From: Algoriphagus sp.
GTDB lineage: Bacteria > Bacteroidota > Bacteroidia > Cytophagales > Cyclobacteriaceae
DNA: 64,000 nucleotides
Assembly: GCF_013373065.1 (NCBI RefSeq)
Contig: NZ_JABXIN010000006.1
Location: 61,416 to 125,415 of the forward strand
Direction: 5' to 3'
Shown here: positions 1 to 8,193 of the stretch, piece after piece
Position numbering within the stretch: the stretch's first letter is position 1
How the letters are laid out: each line of letters begins with the position of its first letter
Notes under the pieces: generated by a model
Told to the model about the DNA's origin: nothing
Databases searched by the model: none
The model's input: only the letters and a program-made list of their open reading frames with translations
Made by a program: the position numbers and the translations under genes

Positions 1-181
1 TATGCTCAAATTTCATATGCCCCATAAAGACATACATAAGAGCTGTCCTGGAGAAAAAATAAGTACTCTCTCCCGAGATTACGGTGATTTTTACCGAATC
101 ACTTTGCTTTCGCAGCTGCCTGGCACAAGTAATTCCTGCGATTCCATTGCCAAGGATGACGATGTGGTGGGTGTTGCTCAT
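1..181 (-). CDS. NAD(P)/FAD-dependent oxidoreductase, N-terminal fragment
   Basis: This gene runs off the left edge; only its first 60 codons are present. The protein begins MSNTHHIVILGNGIAGITCA, a beta strand followed by a GNGIAG dinucleotide-binding loop (residues 11-16), the FAD-binding start of pyridine nucleotide-disulfide oxidoreductases and NADH dehydrogenase-like enzymes. The ATG at 179-181 is the first in-frame Met. The next gene downstream in the same direction of transcription lies outside the window; the DUF547 gene ends 26 nt upstream of this start, so the two may be cotranscribed. Family assignment is good; the exact substrate cannot be told from the fragment. Confidence 0.75.
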   Translation of the reverse strand, partial: MSNTHHIVILGNGIAGITCARQLRKQSDSVKITVISGESTYFFSRTALMYVFMGHMKFEH

Positions 182-207
182 AAATGAAAGAGATTCTCAA
201 AGATAAT

Positions 208-966
208 CTATTCATTTAGACTCCAATCATAATCCAAATGTCTGATCTTGGCATTCGGTGAAATGGAGATTTGGCTGTATTGATTTAAGAAATCGATCAA
301 TGTCCCATTTTTGGTAAAGTCGCCCTTGAACCACGAAAAAATTGAGGAAATCTCGATTTCATTTGCACTAATAAAATTTCGTTGAGAATCATTAATAAAT
401 AGTCGGGTTACCATTTCCAATTGAGTCTCTAATTTTTCAGGAACAAAAGCCTCATTCAGCAAAGGAGGACATGAAACCGATGCACAATTAATTGCGAAAT
501 GAATTCGGGGTTCCTCAAATTCTTTTCGCAGAATATTATGTTCAATTTCGTCCAGACTGGATTTTTCCCCATTGATTTCAAAAAACTCATAATGCCAGAC
601 ATCATTTACCAAGGGAATTTTAAGTTTTGGACCCAAATCCCGAATACTTTTTACAGGATAATGGTCCACTATTAATTTGACCGTAAAGGCATTATAAGCG
701 TTGATCCAGTAAGCCAACTGCTCCTCTTTTGTCCAGGATTCCCTGTCTGGAGCATTCTGACTCAGAATTTCCAAATAATTCTCTAGCTTTTCTTTTTCCT
801 TTATAAAGCCCTTGTAATTGACTTTCCCATAGGGAGAGACATTATTTCGAAGTAGTTCTTCCCAAAGTCGATGATCGGGGACTTGGGTACCTTGTCCTCC
901 TAAGGAAGACGGCCCACAGGACAAAAAACTTACCAATAAGAAAATGTAAGTTACTATGAGTTTCAT
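208..966 (-). CDS. DUF547 domain lipoprotein
   Basis: A 252-residue protein with a short lipoprotein signal (MKLIVTYIFLLVSFLSC, Cys17 as lipid attachment residue) followed by a DUF547 domain. Family hallmarks seen are YWINAYNAFTVKL near residue 95-110 and HFAINCASVSCPPL around residue 165-180. I chose the ATG at 966 rather than an in-frame one 39 nt upstream because the signal peptide starts there. DUF547 proteins have no settled biochemical function; some are thought to be thiol-related because of the conserved cysteines (inference). It lies downstream of a periplasmic rhodanese gene, 61 nt away on the same strand, which fits an envelope sulfur or redox role. Confidence 0.85.
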   Translation of the reverse strand: MKLIVTYIFLLVSFLSCGPSSLGGQGTQVPDHRLWEELLRNNVSPYGKVNYKGFIKEKEKLENYLEILSQNAPDRESWTKEEQLAYWINAYNAFTVKLIVDHYPVKSIRDLGPKLKIPLVNDVWHYEFFEINGEKSSLDEIEHNILRKEFEEPRIHFAINCASVSCPPLLNEAFVPEKLETQLEMVTRLFINDSQRNFISANEIEISSIFSWFKGDFTKNGTLIDFLNQYSQISISPNAKIRHLDYDWSLNE

Positions 967-1027
967 AAATGAAAATTTGAGTCTTTTTTGATTTGTAAAT
1001 TTCAAAAAACAATTTTGAGGTTTTCAC

Positions 1028-1534
1028 TCAATAGACTATCTCTCCTTTTTCTAGCCAAATAGACCAAGCTAGATTATATGTATGAACTCGATTTGTGATT
1101 CCATTATCATCATATACTTGACGGCCGTCATTTACCCATTGGAATATCCCTCCATATAAATTGTATACAGTAAAGCCCTTTTCGGTTAATTTTTTTCCAA
1201 TTTCCTGGGATCTGGCTCCAACCGTGCAATACACGAGAACGGGTCTTTTGGGATCTAACTGATCAAGTTGGGAAATAGAAAAATGATCAAAACCCACATT
1301 AATCGCGCCCTTTAAATGACTTACGGCATACTCCTCCACCTCACGTGTATCGAGGATTTGGTAATTATCTAAATTTTGGATTTCAGAGGGTCTTAAAACC
1401 GGAAAGTCTTCCTCATATAAAGTACCCAAAAGAGCTTTGTAGGCAAGAGATTGCGAAAATCCTCCAGTTACTGGAAGAAAAAAATAGACCAACAACCACA
1501 AGTACTTTACCTGTGAATTCAAGCTTTTATTCAT
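1028..1534 (-). CDS. exported rhodanese-like protein
   Basis: A 168-residue protein with a hydrophobic signal segment (about residues 10-28, ending in GGFSQS) and a single rhodanese domain. The domain shows LDTREVEEY at 61-69, the GAINV strand, and the active-site loop CTVGARS with catalytic Cys103, the CxxGxRS type expected of single-domain sulfurtransferases. It probably acts in the periplasm as a persulfide carrier or thiosulfate sulfurtransferase. It is cotranscribed in direction with the DUF547 lipoprotein downstream and lies 33 nt after the Crp/Fnr gene, so this regulator may belong to the same unit. Confidence 0.85.
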   Translation of the reverse strand: MNKSLNSQVKYLWLLVYFFLPVTGGFSQSLAYKALLGTLYEEDFPVLRPSEIQNLDNYQILDTREVEEYAVSHLKGAINVGFDHFSISQLDQLDPKRPVLVYCTVGARSQEIGKKLTEKGFTVYNLYGGIFQWVNDGRQVYDDNGITNRVHTYNLAWSIWLEKGEIVY

Positions 1535-1567
1535 AAATGGAAAAACCGGAAAATTAGCGAGAAGGTT

Positions 1568-2284
1568 CTAGGAAGCGTAAAAATCAGACAATCTCGCCAA
1601 AGCTCGTTTATCTTTAATAATGATTTTCTTTCCCTCAAACTCGATTAAATCGTCCTTCTTAAATTCTGAAAGTAAACGAATTACAGATTCAGTGGCCGTT
1701 CCGACGATACCTGCAATTTCCTCCCTACTCAAAACCAAGTCAATTTTTTGAGCATCATCTCCTTCAACACCATAGCTACTAGCCAAAAACAAAAGTGTGT
1801 AAGCTAATCGCTCCCGGATACTTTTTTGAGTTGCATCCGTTAACTTTTCTTCCATGACATTTAACTCATGGCTAAGCTGCTTAGTAACTCTTTTGAAAAA
1901 GGGTGTATTAGAAAAAAGAGTATTCAAAAAAGCTTCTCTAGGTATAAAACAGATTTTGGCATCTTCAACAATCATTGCTGAATTGGTGTAATTTTCTTCA
2001 CCTAACAAAGCGGAATATCCTAAGAAGTCTCCACTTTTTGCGAGGTGAATAATCTGATCTTTCCCATTAGATGCGGTTTTATACACTTTTACTACCCCCG
2101 AATTGATACAAAAAATCCCCAAAGGTTTGGTTCCTTCATAATAGAGTATTTGGCCTTTTCGATGAGAAATTAAATTCTTATTGGTTGAGATTGTACAGAT
2201 ATGGGTTTCTGACAGATCCGATAACATAGAATGTTTGCGGCTCGCGCAAAGTTCACAGGGTAAATTTTTAACTGTACTCGACAT
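1568..2284 (-). CDS. Crp/Fnr family transcriptional regulator
   Basis: A 238-residue regulator with an N-terminal cyclic-nucleotide-binding-like beta barrel (about 36-125), a long dimerisation helix (about 125-150) and a C-terminal winged helix-turn-helix (about 165-235; SREEIAGIVGTATESVIRLL is the HTH core). Unlike plain CRP it carries Cys10, Cys13 and Cys30 ahead of the barrel plus Cys54 and a Cys near 112, a pattern reminiscent of FNR iron-sulfur ligands. In Bacteroidota such proteins often control anaerobic or stress genes; redox sensing here is inference. Targets probably include the neighbouring rhodanese and DUF547 genes. Confidence 0.9.
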   Translation of the reverse strand: MSSTVKNLPCELCASRKHSMLSDLSETHICTISTNKNLISHRKGQILYYEGTKPLGIFCINSGVVKVYKTASNGKDQIIHLAKSGDFLGYSALLGEENYTNSAMIVEDAKICFIPREAFLNTLFSNTPFFKRVTKQLSHELNVMEEKLTDATQKSIRERLAYTLLFLASSYGVEGDDAQKIDLVLSREEIAGIVGTATESVIRLLSEFKKDDLIEFEGKKIIIKDKRALARLSDFYAS

Positions 2285-2341
2285 AGTGGGGTATTTCTTA
2301 ATGGCTAAAAGGTAAAAAAAGAATGAGATAAATCATAGAAA

Positions 2342-2821
2342 TCAATCCCCTTTTGGAGGAGAAGGAATATTTTTTTCTTGGTGAAATTGATTCTGACCTG
2401 CTTCATATCTTAATATGATATGAGAGAAGCCATTAGATAAAATGAGGAAATTTGATTTCAATTGATAATGATACATACTCGCTTGTTCCAAGGTTTTTTG
2501 ATTGATGGGGATATGGGGAGCTTTACACTCAACTAATACATATGGAACCCCTTCATGATTCCGAATTAAAATATCCGTCCGCTTCTGCAACCGATTGTAG
2601 ATCAAGCCTTTTTCGGTAGAAATCAAACCTTTCGGGAAGCTATGATGATCAACCAAAAAATGAATCCAATGCTGTCTCACCCATTCTTCTGGAGTTAAAA
2701 CCAAATCCTTTTTCCGTATTTGATCAAAAATCCAAAACTTACCTTCCCGTAGAGAAAGTCTGGGATTTATCTCAGGAAGGTTTAAAGAGGGAAACTTCTC
2801 TTGAAATTCTATTGGATTCAT
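2342..2821 (-). CDS. HsdR N-terminal-like PD-(D/E)xK domain protein
   Basis: A 159-residue stand-alone protein matching the type I restriction enzyme R N-terminal domain family found in many Bacteroidota. The nuclease-fold core is visible as RTDILI (Asp83), then YVLVECKAP (Glu98, Lys100), the D...ExK triad, followed by a helix and the strand FLILSNG. There are no helicase motifs and no HsdM/HsdS neighbours, so it is not a restriction system. Role unknown; a DNA-maintenance nuclease is the usual guess. It lies between the Crp/Fnr gene and an HhH protein on the same strand, with a 28 nt gap to the latter. Confidence 0.8.
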   Translation of the reverse strand: MNPIEFQEKFPSLNLPEINPRLSLREGKFWIFDQIRKKDLVLTPEEWVRQHWIHFLVDHHSFPKGLISTEKGLIYNRLQKRTDILIRNHEGVPYVLVECKAPHIPINQKTLEQASMYHYQLKSNFLILSNGFSHIILRYEAGQNQFHQEKNIPSPPKGD

Positions 2822-2849
2822 GCAGCAAAGATGGACGAATGACTTGACT

Positions 2850-3515
2850 TTAAAAAGTTAAATAGGGCTTCAGTTTTTCAACCCAATCTTCTTCAAATAT
2901 TTTTATTTCTAATAAATCTTCAGCTGCAGAAAAATTACCATGTTGATTTCGGTACGCAATTAGCACTTTTGCTTGTCCATAACTCACATAGGGATGTTTT
3001 GCCAATTCTTCAATAGTCACAGTATTTATGGGTACTCTGTTTCTTATTTCCCCATCAAAATCAAAATACTCCCAAATCCTGTCCGCAACTTCTGGTTTTA
3101 AACCGAAGACATCTTTTATCTGACTTTTGGTATAAAATCCACCCAAAGCATGCTCATATTTAATAATTCTTCCAGCAAGACTTGGACCTATACCCGGCAC
3201 AATTTGAAGGGTTACAGAATCAGCTTGGGAAAAGGGGATTTTTTTCAAACCTGAACCAGGAGAAACCAAAGTGTCTACAGGAACTTGAATGGGAAAAGGT
3301 GATTCCACCACCGTAAACCCGGCCTTTTCAAGACTGTCAATCACATAATCGAGATTCTCATCTGATTCAGTAGCATTCGAATTCCTCACCTTTTCAAAAG
3401 CAATCGGCGAAAAAGCAAGTATAGCCAATAATGGAACTACAACAACAAAGCCTTTGGATTCCTTCCTGGAAAACCCAAACTCCCGCTTTAAGTGATAAAA
3501 AAATCTCGAAAGCAT
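2850..3515 (-). CDS. membrane-anchored helix-hairpin-helix (ComEA-like) protein
   Basis: A 221-residue protein with one N-terminal membrane segment (about 23-42, GFVVVVPLLAILAFSPIAF) and tandem helix-hairpin-helix DNA-binding units in the C-terminal half: LQIVPGIGPSLAGRIIKY with the GIG hairpin, then INTVTIEELAKHPYVSYGQA. This is the layout of ComEA-type DNA receptors, although Bacteroidota members are often longer and of unproved function. The start is the ATG at 3513-3515; a TTG one codon earlier is possible. It faces hemA divergently. A DNA uptake or repair role is inference from the HhH repeats. Confidence 0.8.
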   Translation of the reverse strand: MLSRFFYHLKREFGFSRKESKGFVVVVPLLAILAFSPIAFEKVRNSNATESDENLDYVIDSLEKAGFTVVESPFPIQVPVDTLVSPGSGLKKIPFSQADSVTLQIVPGIGPSLAGRIIKYEHALGGFYTKSQIKDVFGLKPEVADRIWEYFDFDGEIRNRVPINTVTIEELAKHPYVSYGQAKVLIAYRNQHGNFSAAEDLLEIKIFEEDWVEKLKPYLTF

Positions 3516-3663
3516 CAAACAATATAGATTTATTCAATAACGTATAAGTTAAGAATATTGGATTCCAAATCAAAAATTGAAGAAATTTGCAATTAGATAA
3601 TTTAGATTCCTTCTAAATTAAGTCTAAGATGACATAAATCACAATTTCAGGGAAGTTGTCTAT

Positions 3664-3671
3664 TAATTTTG
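3664..3671 (+). promoter_or_regulatory. candidate hemA -7 box (TAnnTTTG)
   Basis: TAATTTTG matches the Bacteroidota -7 consensus TAnnTTTG and ends 18 nt before the hemA ATG. No clear -33 TTG is seen at the usual distance, so this is a partial match only. Confidence 0.4.
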
Positions 3672-3689
3672 CATCGCAAGATACAATCC

Positions 3690-4961
3690 ATGCAAATACC
3701 GTTTAACGCCTTTAGTTTATCACACAAGACCGCACCCGTTCAGATTCGTGAATTGATTGCTCTCGACGATCAGGCAATTCACGGTATTCTGGTCAAACTC
3801 AAAGAAATCTTTAATTTACAGGAGGTTTTAATCCTTTCTACCTGTAATCGTACCGAGGTTTATTATTCCCATGAGGAAAATATTAATGCCGAAATAATCA
3901 AGCTAATCGGCTTAGAAAAAGGAATCACTGATGTTTCCGATTACTTGGATTATTTTGAACTTTTTGAAAAGGATTCTGAAGCCATTGAACACTTGTTTAG
4001 AGTTTCTGTCGGTTTAGAGGCTCAAGTTGTCGGTGATATCCAAATTGCAAATCAGGTAAAAAGAGCCTACCAAACCTCTGTAGATTTGGATATGGCAGGT
4101 CCTTTTTTGCACCGGTTGATGCATACTATTTTCTTCACCAACAAGCGAGTAGTACAAGAGACTGCATTTAGGGATGGAGCTGCCTCACTTTCCTACGCGA
4201 CCATCGAACTAATCGAAAGTATCACCGCTAATACCTATCAACCAAGAATTCTCCTGATAGGCCTAGGTGAAATCGGAGAGGATGTCGCCAAAAACATGAT
4301 CTATCTTCCCGATTCGAAGGTGAAAATTTCAAATAGAACTCTTTCTAAATCAGAGGCGATCGCCCAAGAAATGGGATTCGAAGTTGTTCCTTTTGAAGAC
4401 ATTGAACAGGCCATAGATGAAGCAGACGTAATTGTCTCTTCTATTCAAGTTGCTGAACCTTTTTTGACGAAGCGTCTACTTAGTCAATATCAAATTCAGT
4501 CCTACAAGTTGTTGGTAGATCTATCTGTACCAAGATCGATTGAAACATCAGTAGAAGATATTCCGGGAATCATCCTTTATAATGTTGATAACATCCGAAG
4601 CAAAGCATCGGAAGCCCTAGATCAGCGTTTGGCAGCTATTCCTAAAGTAGAAGACATTATTCAAGAAGCGATCCGGGATTTTCAGGATTGGAAAAAGGAA
4701 ATGATGGTATCTCCTACCATTAATAAGCTCAAGCAATCTCTAGAGCAAATTCGATTGGAAGAGCTTTCCCGATTCATGAAAAATGCGAGTGAAGAAGAAT
4801 ATGCAGTGATGGATAAACTTACCAAAAGCATGATGCAAAAAGTGCTTAAGGTCCCCGTTATCCAATTAAAAAATGCCTGCAAGCGAGATGAAGCAGAGGA
4901 GATGATTTCAATTATATCAGACCTTTTCAACTTGGAAGTTATTAAGTCAGAAAAAAAATAA
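3690..4961 (+). CDS. hemA: glutamyl-tRNA reductase
   Basis: Reduces glutamyl-tRNA(Glu) with NADPH to glutamate-1-semialdehyde, the first step of C5 haem synthesis; hemL for the next step is at 19.4-20.7 kb. The 423-residue protein shows the catalytic loop LILSTCNRTEVYY with nucleophile Cys52, the Rossmann segment ILLIGLGEIGEDV for NADPH, and the C-terminal dimerisation helix. The ATG at 3690 is preferred over an in-frame TTG at 3669 because the latter falls inside the putative -7 box and adds residues not expected in the family. A strong intrinsic terminator follows directly. Confidence 0.97.
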   Translation: MQIPFNAFSLSHKTAPVQIRELIALDDQAIHGILVKLKEIFNLQEVLILSTCNRTEVYYSHEENINAEIIKLIGLEKGITDVSDYLDYFELFEKDSEAIEHLFRVSVGLEAQVVGDIQIANQVKRAYQTSVDLDMAGPFLHRLMHTIFFTNKRVVQETAFRDGAASLSYATIELIESITANTYQPRILLIGLGEIGEDVAKNMIYLPDSKVKISNRTLSKSEAIAQEMGFEVVPFEDIEQAIDEADVIVSSIQVAEPFLTKRLLSQYQIQSYKLLVDLSVPRSIETSVEDIPGIILYNVDNIRSKASEALDQRLAAIPKVEDIIQEAIRDFQDWKKEMMVSPTINKLKQSLEQIRLEELSRFMKNASEEEYAVMDKLTKSMMQKVLKVPVIQLKNACKRDEAEEMISIISDLFNLEVIKSEKK

Positions 4962-4982
4962 AGAGCCTTAAATTTATGTATG

Positions 4983-5014
4983 GACCAAAGAAAAAGTTTT
5001 TCTTTGGTCTTTTT
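4983..5014 (+). terminator. intrinsic terminator of hemA
   Basis: A perfect inverted repeat of GACCAAAGAAA with its complement around a short loop, followed by five Ts. It sits 21 nt after the hemA stop and upstream of the next start, arguing that the following gene has its own promoter. Confidence 0.85.
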
Positions 5015-5035
5015 GTATCCAATCTGTTCAACTTC

Positions 5036-6607
5036 ATGAGTATAAAAGAATACTTCCTCCGGACATTAGTCCTGTCTTTATTCCTTGTCCACTTTGGTGC
5101 ATTTGGACAAACTTGGGAGGTGTATGATTCGGAATTGAATTTAAAAAACCGACTTATTTATAATGATATCCTCCTTTTAAGTGAAGCCGTACGAATAGCC
5201 AAAACAGATGAGGGCCTTTTTCTTTTAAAGGCTAATTATGAAAAATCTGTCCCTTTAAAAGGGGATGAAGTGTATCAATACCTCGCACCTTGGATTTTGG
5301 TGAAAAGCGAAACCGGAATTGGTGCTTACCATGAATATGGACAACTGGTTCTAGAACCTATATATGATGAAATAGAGGTCTTTTTTAATTTATTACTCGC
5401 ACGAAAAGAGAATGAATATTGGGTTTATGACCGCGGAAAAGGAACAACTCGCAGTTTAGGAAGACTTGATTTTGCAACTATAGGAAGTAGAGGGCAAGTT
5501 ATTACGCGGAGAAATGGATCCTATTTTTTACCCCTTTCACCTATTCCTCACCAAGCTTTTGATTTAATCCAAGACAATGACGGGGACTATTTACTTGTAA
5601 AGAATCAGCATGGTTTTGGATTGGTAAATATGGAAGGGAAAATCATCCTTGACCCTGTGATTGATACCCTAGTTCATACAAAAGGAAACTTCTATTATGG
5701 CTTTGATCAAGATCAATACCTTTTGATCGAAGGGGATCCAATCAAAGCAAATGTCCGATACAACAGTTTCCACCAGATCACCTTTAAGGATGATTTGATG
5801 CTTGAATATATACACGGGAAACTCCGACGCGTCATGAAAGAGGATGGCATTTTATTAGATGCTATTGGCATGACGGAAGTAAATCGATTGGGAGAGAAAT
5901 TGTATTCTGTAAAATTCAGGGACAACAAACTCGGTTTGCTCGGAATAAATGGATGGTTAGTCACTCCCACTGACAGTATTCTAGAAATCAAAAATGGGTC
6001 AAAAAATATATTTCCGGCGCGTGCAATGAATGGAAACTGGGGATTCATTAACTCAAATGGAGACTGGATAATTGAAGCAAATTTCGAAGAGGTTTATCCT
6101 TTTGAAAATGGAAGAGCTACTATTCGAAGAAATGGGAAATTAGGTCTTATTGATCAAATAGGTAGCGAATCCATCGCCCCAGTTTGGGATGAAATCACTG
6201 TTTTGGATGGAGGCTGGTCTTTAGCTCAGCAATCAAACAAAGTGTATTTAATCAACCCTTCAGGGGAATATGATACGGAAGCAGGTTTTGAAAAAATCTG
6301 TAGACTTTCAAATGGCAGTTTTATTGCCAAAAAGGATCAAAAGCTTGGACTGCTAACTAGAGATGGTCAATGGAAAATGGAATTACTTTTTAACCAAATA
6401 ACCCCGCTGGAAAATGACTGGTATCAAGCTAGAATTGATGACCGGGTTGGACTTTTTTCAAATACCGGAGAAAATAAACTTCCTGTTGCCTTTGAGGATA
6501 TTCTTTATGATGAATCAACGAATATGATTTTGGCAAAAAGTCCCTATGAGCCCATTATATTGGTAGAAGAAGAACCGGAAAAAAAGAAGAAAAAAAAGGG
6601 GCAATAA
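5036..6607 (+). CDS. exported WG-repeat protein
   Basis: A 523-residue secreted protein: signal peptide MSIKEYFLRTLVLSLFLVHF ending at GAFGQ, then a long series of WG/KWG-type repeats, recognisable as GLVNMEGKIILDPV, WGFINSNGDWIIEANF, LGLIDQIGSESIAPVWDEI and GLLTRDGQW. It ends in a lysine-rich tail (EEEPEKKKKKKGQ). WG-repeat proteins of Bacteroidota are usually envelope proteins of unknown function. An upstream in-frame ATG at 4976 would run through the hemA terminator and put 20 residues before the signal peptide, so the ATG at 5036 is preferred. It converges on floA with a shared terminator. Confidence 0.8.
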   Translation: MSIKEYFLRTLVLSLFLVHFGAFGQTWEVYDSELNLKNRLIYNDILLLSEAVRIAKTDEGLFLLKANYEKSVPLKGDEVYQYLAPWILVKSETGIGAYHEYGQLVLEPIYDEIEVFFNLLLARKENEYWVYDRGKGTTRSLGRLDFATIGSRGQVITRRNGSYFLPLSPIPHQAFDLIQDNDGDYLLVKNQHGFGLVNMEGKIILDPVIDTLVHTKGNFYYGFDQDQYLLIEGDPIKANVRYNSFHQITFKDDLMLEYIHGKLRRVMKEDGILLDAIGMTEVNRLGEKLYSVKFRDNKLGLLGINGWLVTPTDSILEIKNGSKNIFPARAMNGNWGFINSNGDWIIEANFEEVYPFENGRATIRRNGKLGLIDQIGSESIAPVWDEITVLDGGWSLAQQSNKVYLINPSGEYDTEAGFEKICRLSNGSFIAKKDQKLGLLTRDGQWKMELLFNQITPLENDWYQARIDDRVGLFSNTGENKLPVAFEDILYDESTNMILAKSPYEPIILVEEEPEKKKKKKGQ

Positions 6608-6619
6608 GCCCCTTTTTTT
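6591..6619. terminator. bidirectional terminator between WG-repeat gene and floA
   Basis: Seven As, GGGGC, a five-base loop, GCCCC and seven Ts. The A tract on one side and T tract on the other let it work on both strands. It overlaps the last codons of the WG-repeat gene and the end of floA. Confidence 0.85.
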
Positions 6620-7628
6620 ATTTTTTGTCTGATTTACCTTTTCCTGAATCCTTATTTTCAGTATCTGAATTAGCAATTGATTCGCGCATCGAGGTGTCTG
6701 ATTTGATATTTTCCATACGATAATAATCCATCACACCCAATTGACCAGATCTGAAAGCCTCTGCCAAGGCCAATGGAACTTCAGCTTCCGCCTCAATTAC
6801 CTTTGCACGCATTTCTACGGTTTTAGCACGCATTTCTTGTTCCAATGCTACTGCCATTGCTCGTCTTTCTTCAGCCTTAGCTTCTGCAACCTTCAAATCG
6901 GCAGAAGCTTGATCTATTTGAAGTTTCGCTCCAATATTCGTTCCCACATCGATATCTGCAATATCAATAGAGAGTATTTCAAAGGCAGTTCCTGCATCCA
7001 ATCCTCGCTGTAAAACCAATTTGGAGATTTTATCAGGGTTTTCCAATACACTTTTATGTGTATCAGCAGAACCAATAGAAGTTACAATACCTTCACCAAC
7101 ACGCGCTAAAATGGTATCTTCTCCGGCACCACCTACCAATTGAGCAATATTAGCACGGACCGTAACTCTTGCTTTTGCAATTAATTGAATCCCATCTGCA
7201 GCAACCGCGGCCACACTTGGGGTATTGATAACTTTGGGGTTTACACTGATCTGAACCGCTTCAAACACATCTCTACCCGCGAGATCAATGGCTGTTGCTT
7301 GTTTGAAAGACAAATTAATATTTGCCTTATCGGCAGAAATTAATGCTCGAATTACATTTGGAACATTCCCTCCCGCCAAATAGTGAGTTTCCAATTCGTT
7401 GGTAGTCAATTGAAGCCCTGCTTTTGTGGCCGTAATCAAGGAATTAACAATTACACTTGGGGGAACCTTTCGGATTCTCATCCCGATCAATTCGCCGATT
7501 CCAACACGAACATTTGCAAATTGAGCAGTAATCCAAAGGTTTACAGGAACGAAATACAAAAAGATAAAAAGAAGTACGATTCCGGCAAATGCCGCAACCA
7601 AAATGAACATTGAGCTACTTGGATCCAT
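6618..7628 (-). CDS. floA: flotillin-like protein FloA
   Basis: A 336-residue membrane-microdomain scaffold protein. It has an N-terminal membrane-inserted hydrophobic segment (about 8-30), a PHB/SPFH region with [20 protein letters not shown] typical of FloA/YqfA, and a C-terminal Ala/Glu-rich coiled region ([19 protein letters not shown]). The charged tail ending GKGKSDKK is lineage-specific. It is cotranscribed with the NfeD-like gene just upstream (2 nt gap), the normal floA-nfeD pairing, in which NfeD partners the flotillin in lipid-domain organisation. Confidence 0.95.
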   Translation of the reverse strand: MDPSSSMFILVAAFAGIVLLFIFLYFVPVNLWITAQFANVRVGIGELIGMRIRKVPPSVIVNSLITATKAGLQLTTNELETHYLAGGNVPNVIRALISADKANINLSFKQATAIDLAGRDVFEAVQISVNPKVINTPSVAAVAADGIQLIAKARVTVRANIAQLVGGAGEDTILARVGEGIVTSIGSADTHKSVLENPDKISKLVLQRGLDAGTAFEILSIDIADIDVGTNIGAKLQIDQASADLKVAEAKAEERRAMAVALEQEMRAKTVEMRAKVIEAEAEVPLALAEAFRSGQLGVMDYYRMENIKSDTSMRESIANSDTENKDSGKGKSDKK

Positions 7629-7630
7629 AA

Positions 7631-8089
7631 TTATTTTACTAAAACACGATTATTTTCAATTCTCATTATCGTCACTTCAGAATCTACTTGGATAAATCCA
7701 GATTCTGACTTGACTTCATAAATTCCACCTTCAAACATTGCCTTGCCATAAGGTTTGATATCAGAAATAGCTTTCCCCATCATTCCAACTTGAAGACCTG
7801 CTACCCTATCATCATAGGTTCCTCCTTTAAGAGAAGACTTTAGGGAGAATTTTTCCCATACTCCTGATCGAAAACCATAAATTATGGCTGCAAGATTCAA
7901 TACAACAGCACCAGAGGTAATCCACCATGCCAATTCTGAAGAAAAGGTAAAGAAAGCATACGCAATTCCTGCCAAACTGATTGCAAGTCCAAAAACACCA
8001 ACTACGGTAGTTCCTGGAATAAACATAACTTCAGCCAGCAATAAGACTAGACCTATTCCTAGAAGACTTGCAAGAATCAATACTGACAT
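7631..8089 (-). CDS. NfeD-like membrane protein
   Basis: A 152-residue short NfeD: three transmembrane segments in the first 75 residues (starting [20 protein letters not shown]) and a soluble C-terminal OB-fold domain ([20 protein letters not shown] onwards). It is the usual partner of FloA, whose gene follows after 2 nt. The open frame extends about 200 nt further upstream but that part overlaps the proS terminator and proS itself, so the ATG at 8089 is the start. A protease-associated role is known for long NfeD; this short form lacks a protease domain. Confidence 0.9.
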   Translation of the reverse strand: MSVLILASLLGIGLVLLLAEVMFIPGTTVVGVFGLAISLAGIAYAFFTFSSELAWWITSGAVVLNLAAIIYGFRSGVWEKFSLKSSLKGGTYDDRVAGLQVGMMGKAISDIKPYGKAMFEGGIYEVKSESGFIQVDSEVTIMRIENNRVLVK

Positions 8090-8160
8090 ATTCGAACGAT
8101 TTACTAAAAACCTAAAATACAATAAAGAATGAAACTCCTTCAAGAAAAAGGAATAATTTA

Positions 8161-8190
8161 AAACAAAAATGCCCGGAGTTTCCGGGCATT
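8161..8190 (-). terminator. intrinsic terminator of proS
   Basis: AATGCCCGGA, a three-base loop and TCCGGGCATT, followed on the minus strand by a T-rich run. It begins 4 nt after the proS stop and separates it from nfeD-floA. Confidence 0.85.
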
Positions 8191-8193
8191 GAT

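Noticed and set aside
2..187. 61-residue + strand reading frame at the left edge
   Set aside because: The minus strand of the same DNA encodes a recognisable FAD-binding N-terminus; the plus frame has no family features.
2342..2821. Type I restriction system
   Set aside because: Only the HsdR N-terminal-like domain is present; no helicase motor, HsdM or HsdS follows.
3669..3689. Longer HemA starting at a TTG
   Set aside because: It overlaps the -7 box and adds seven residues not expected for HemA; the ATG at 3690 fits the family.
4976..5035. Upstream start for the WG-repeat protein
   Set aside because: The added sequence is the hemA terminator hairpin and would place 20 residues before the signal peptide.
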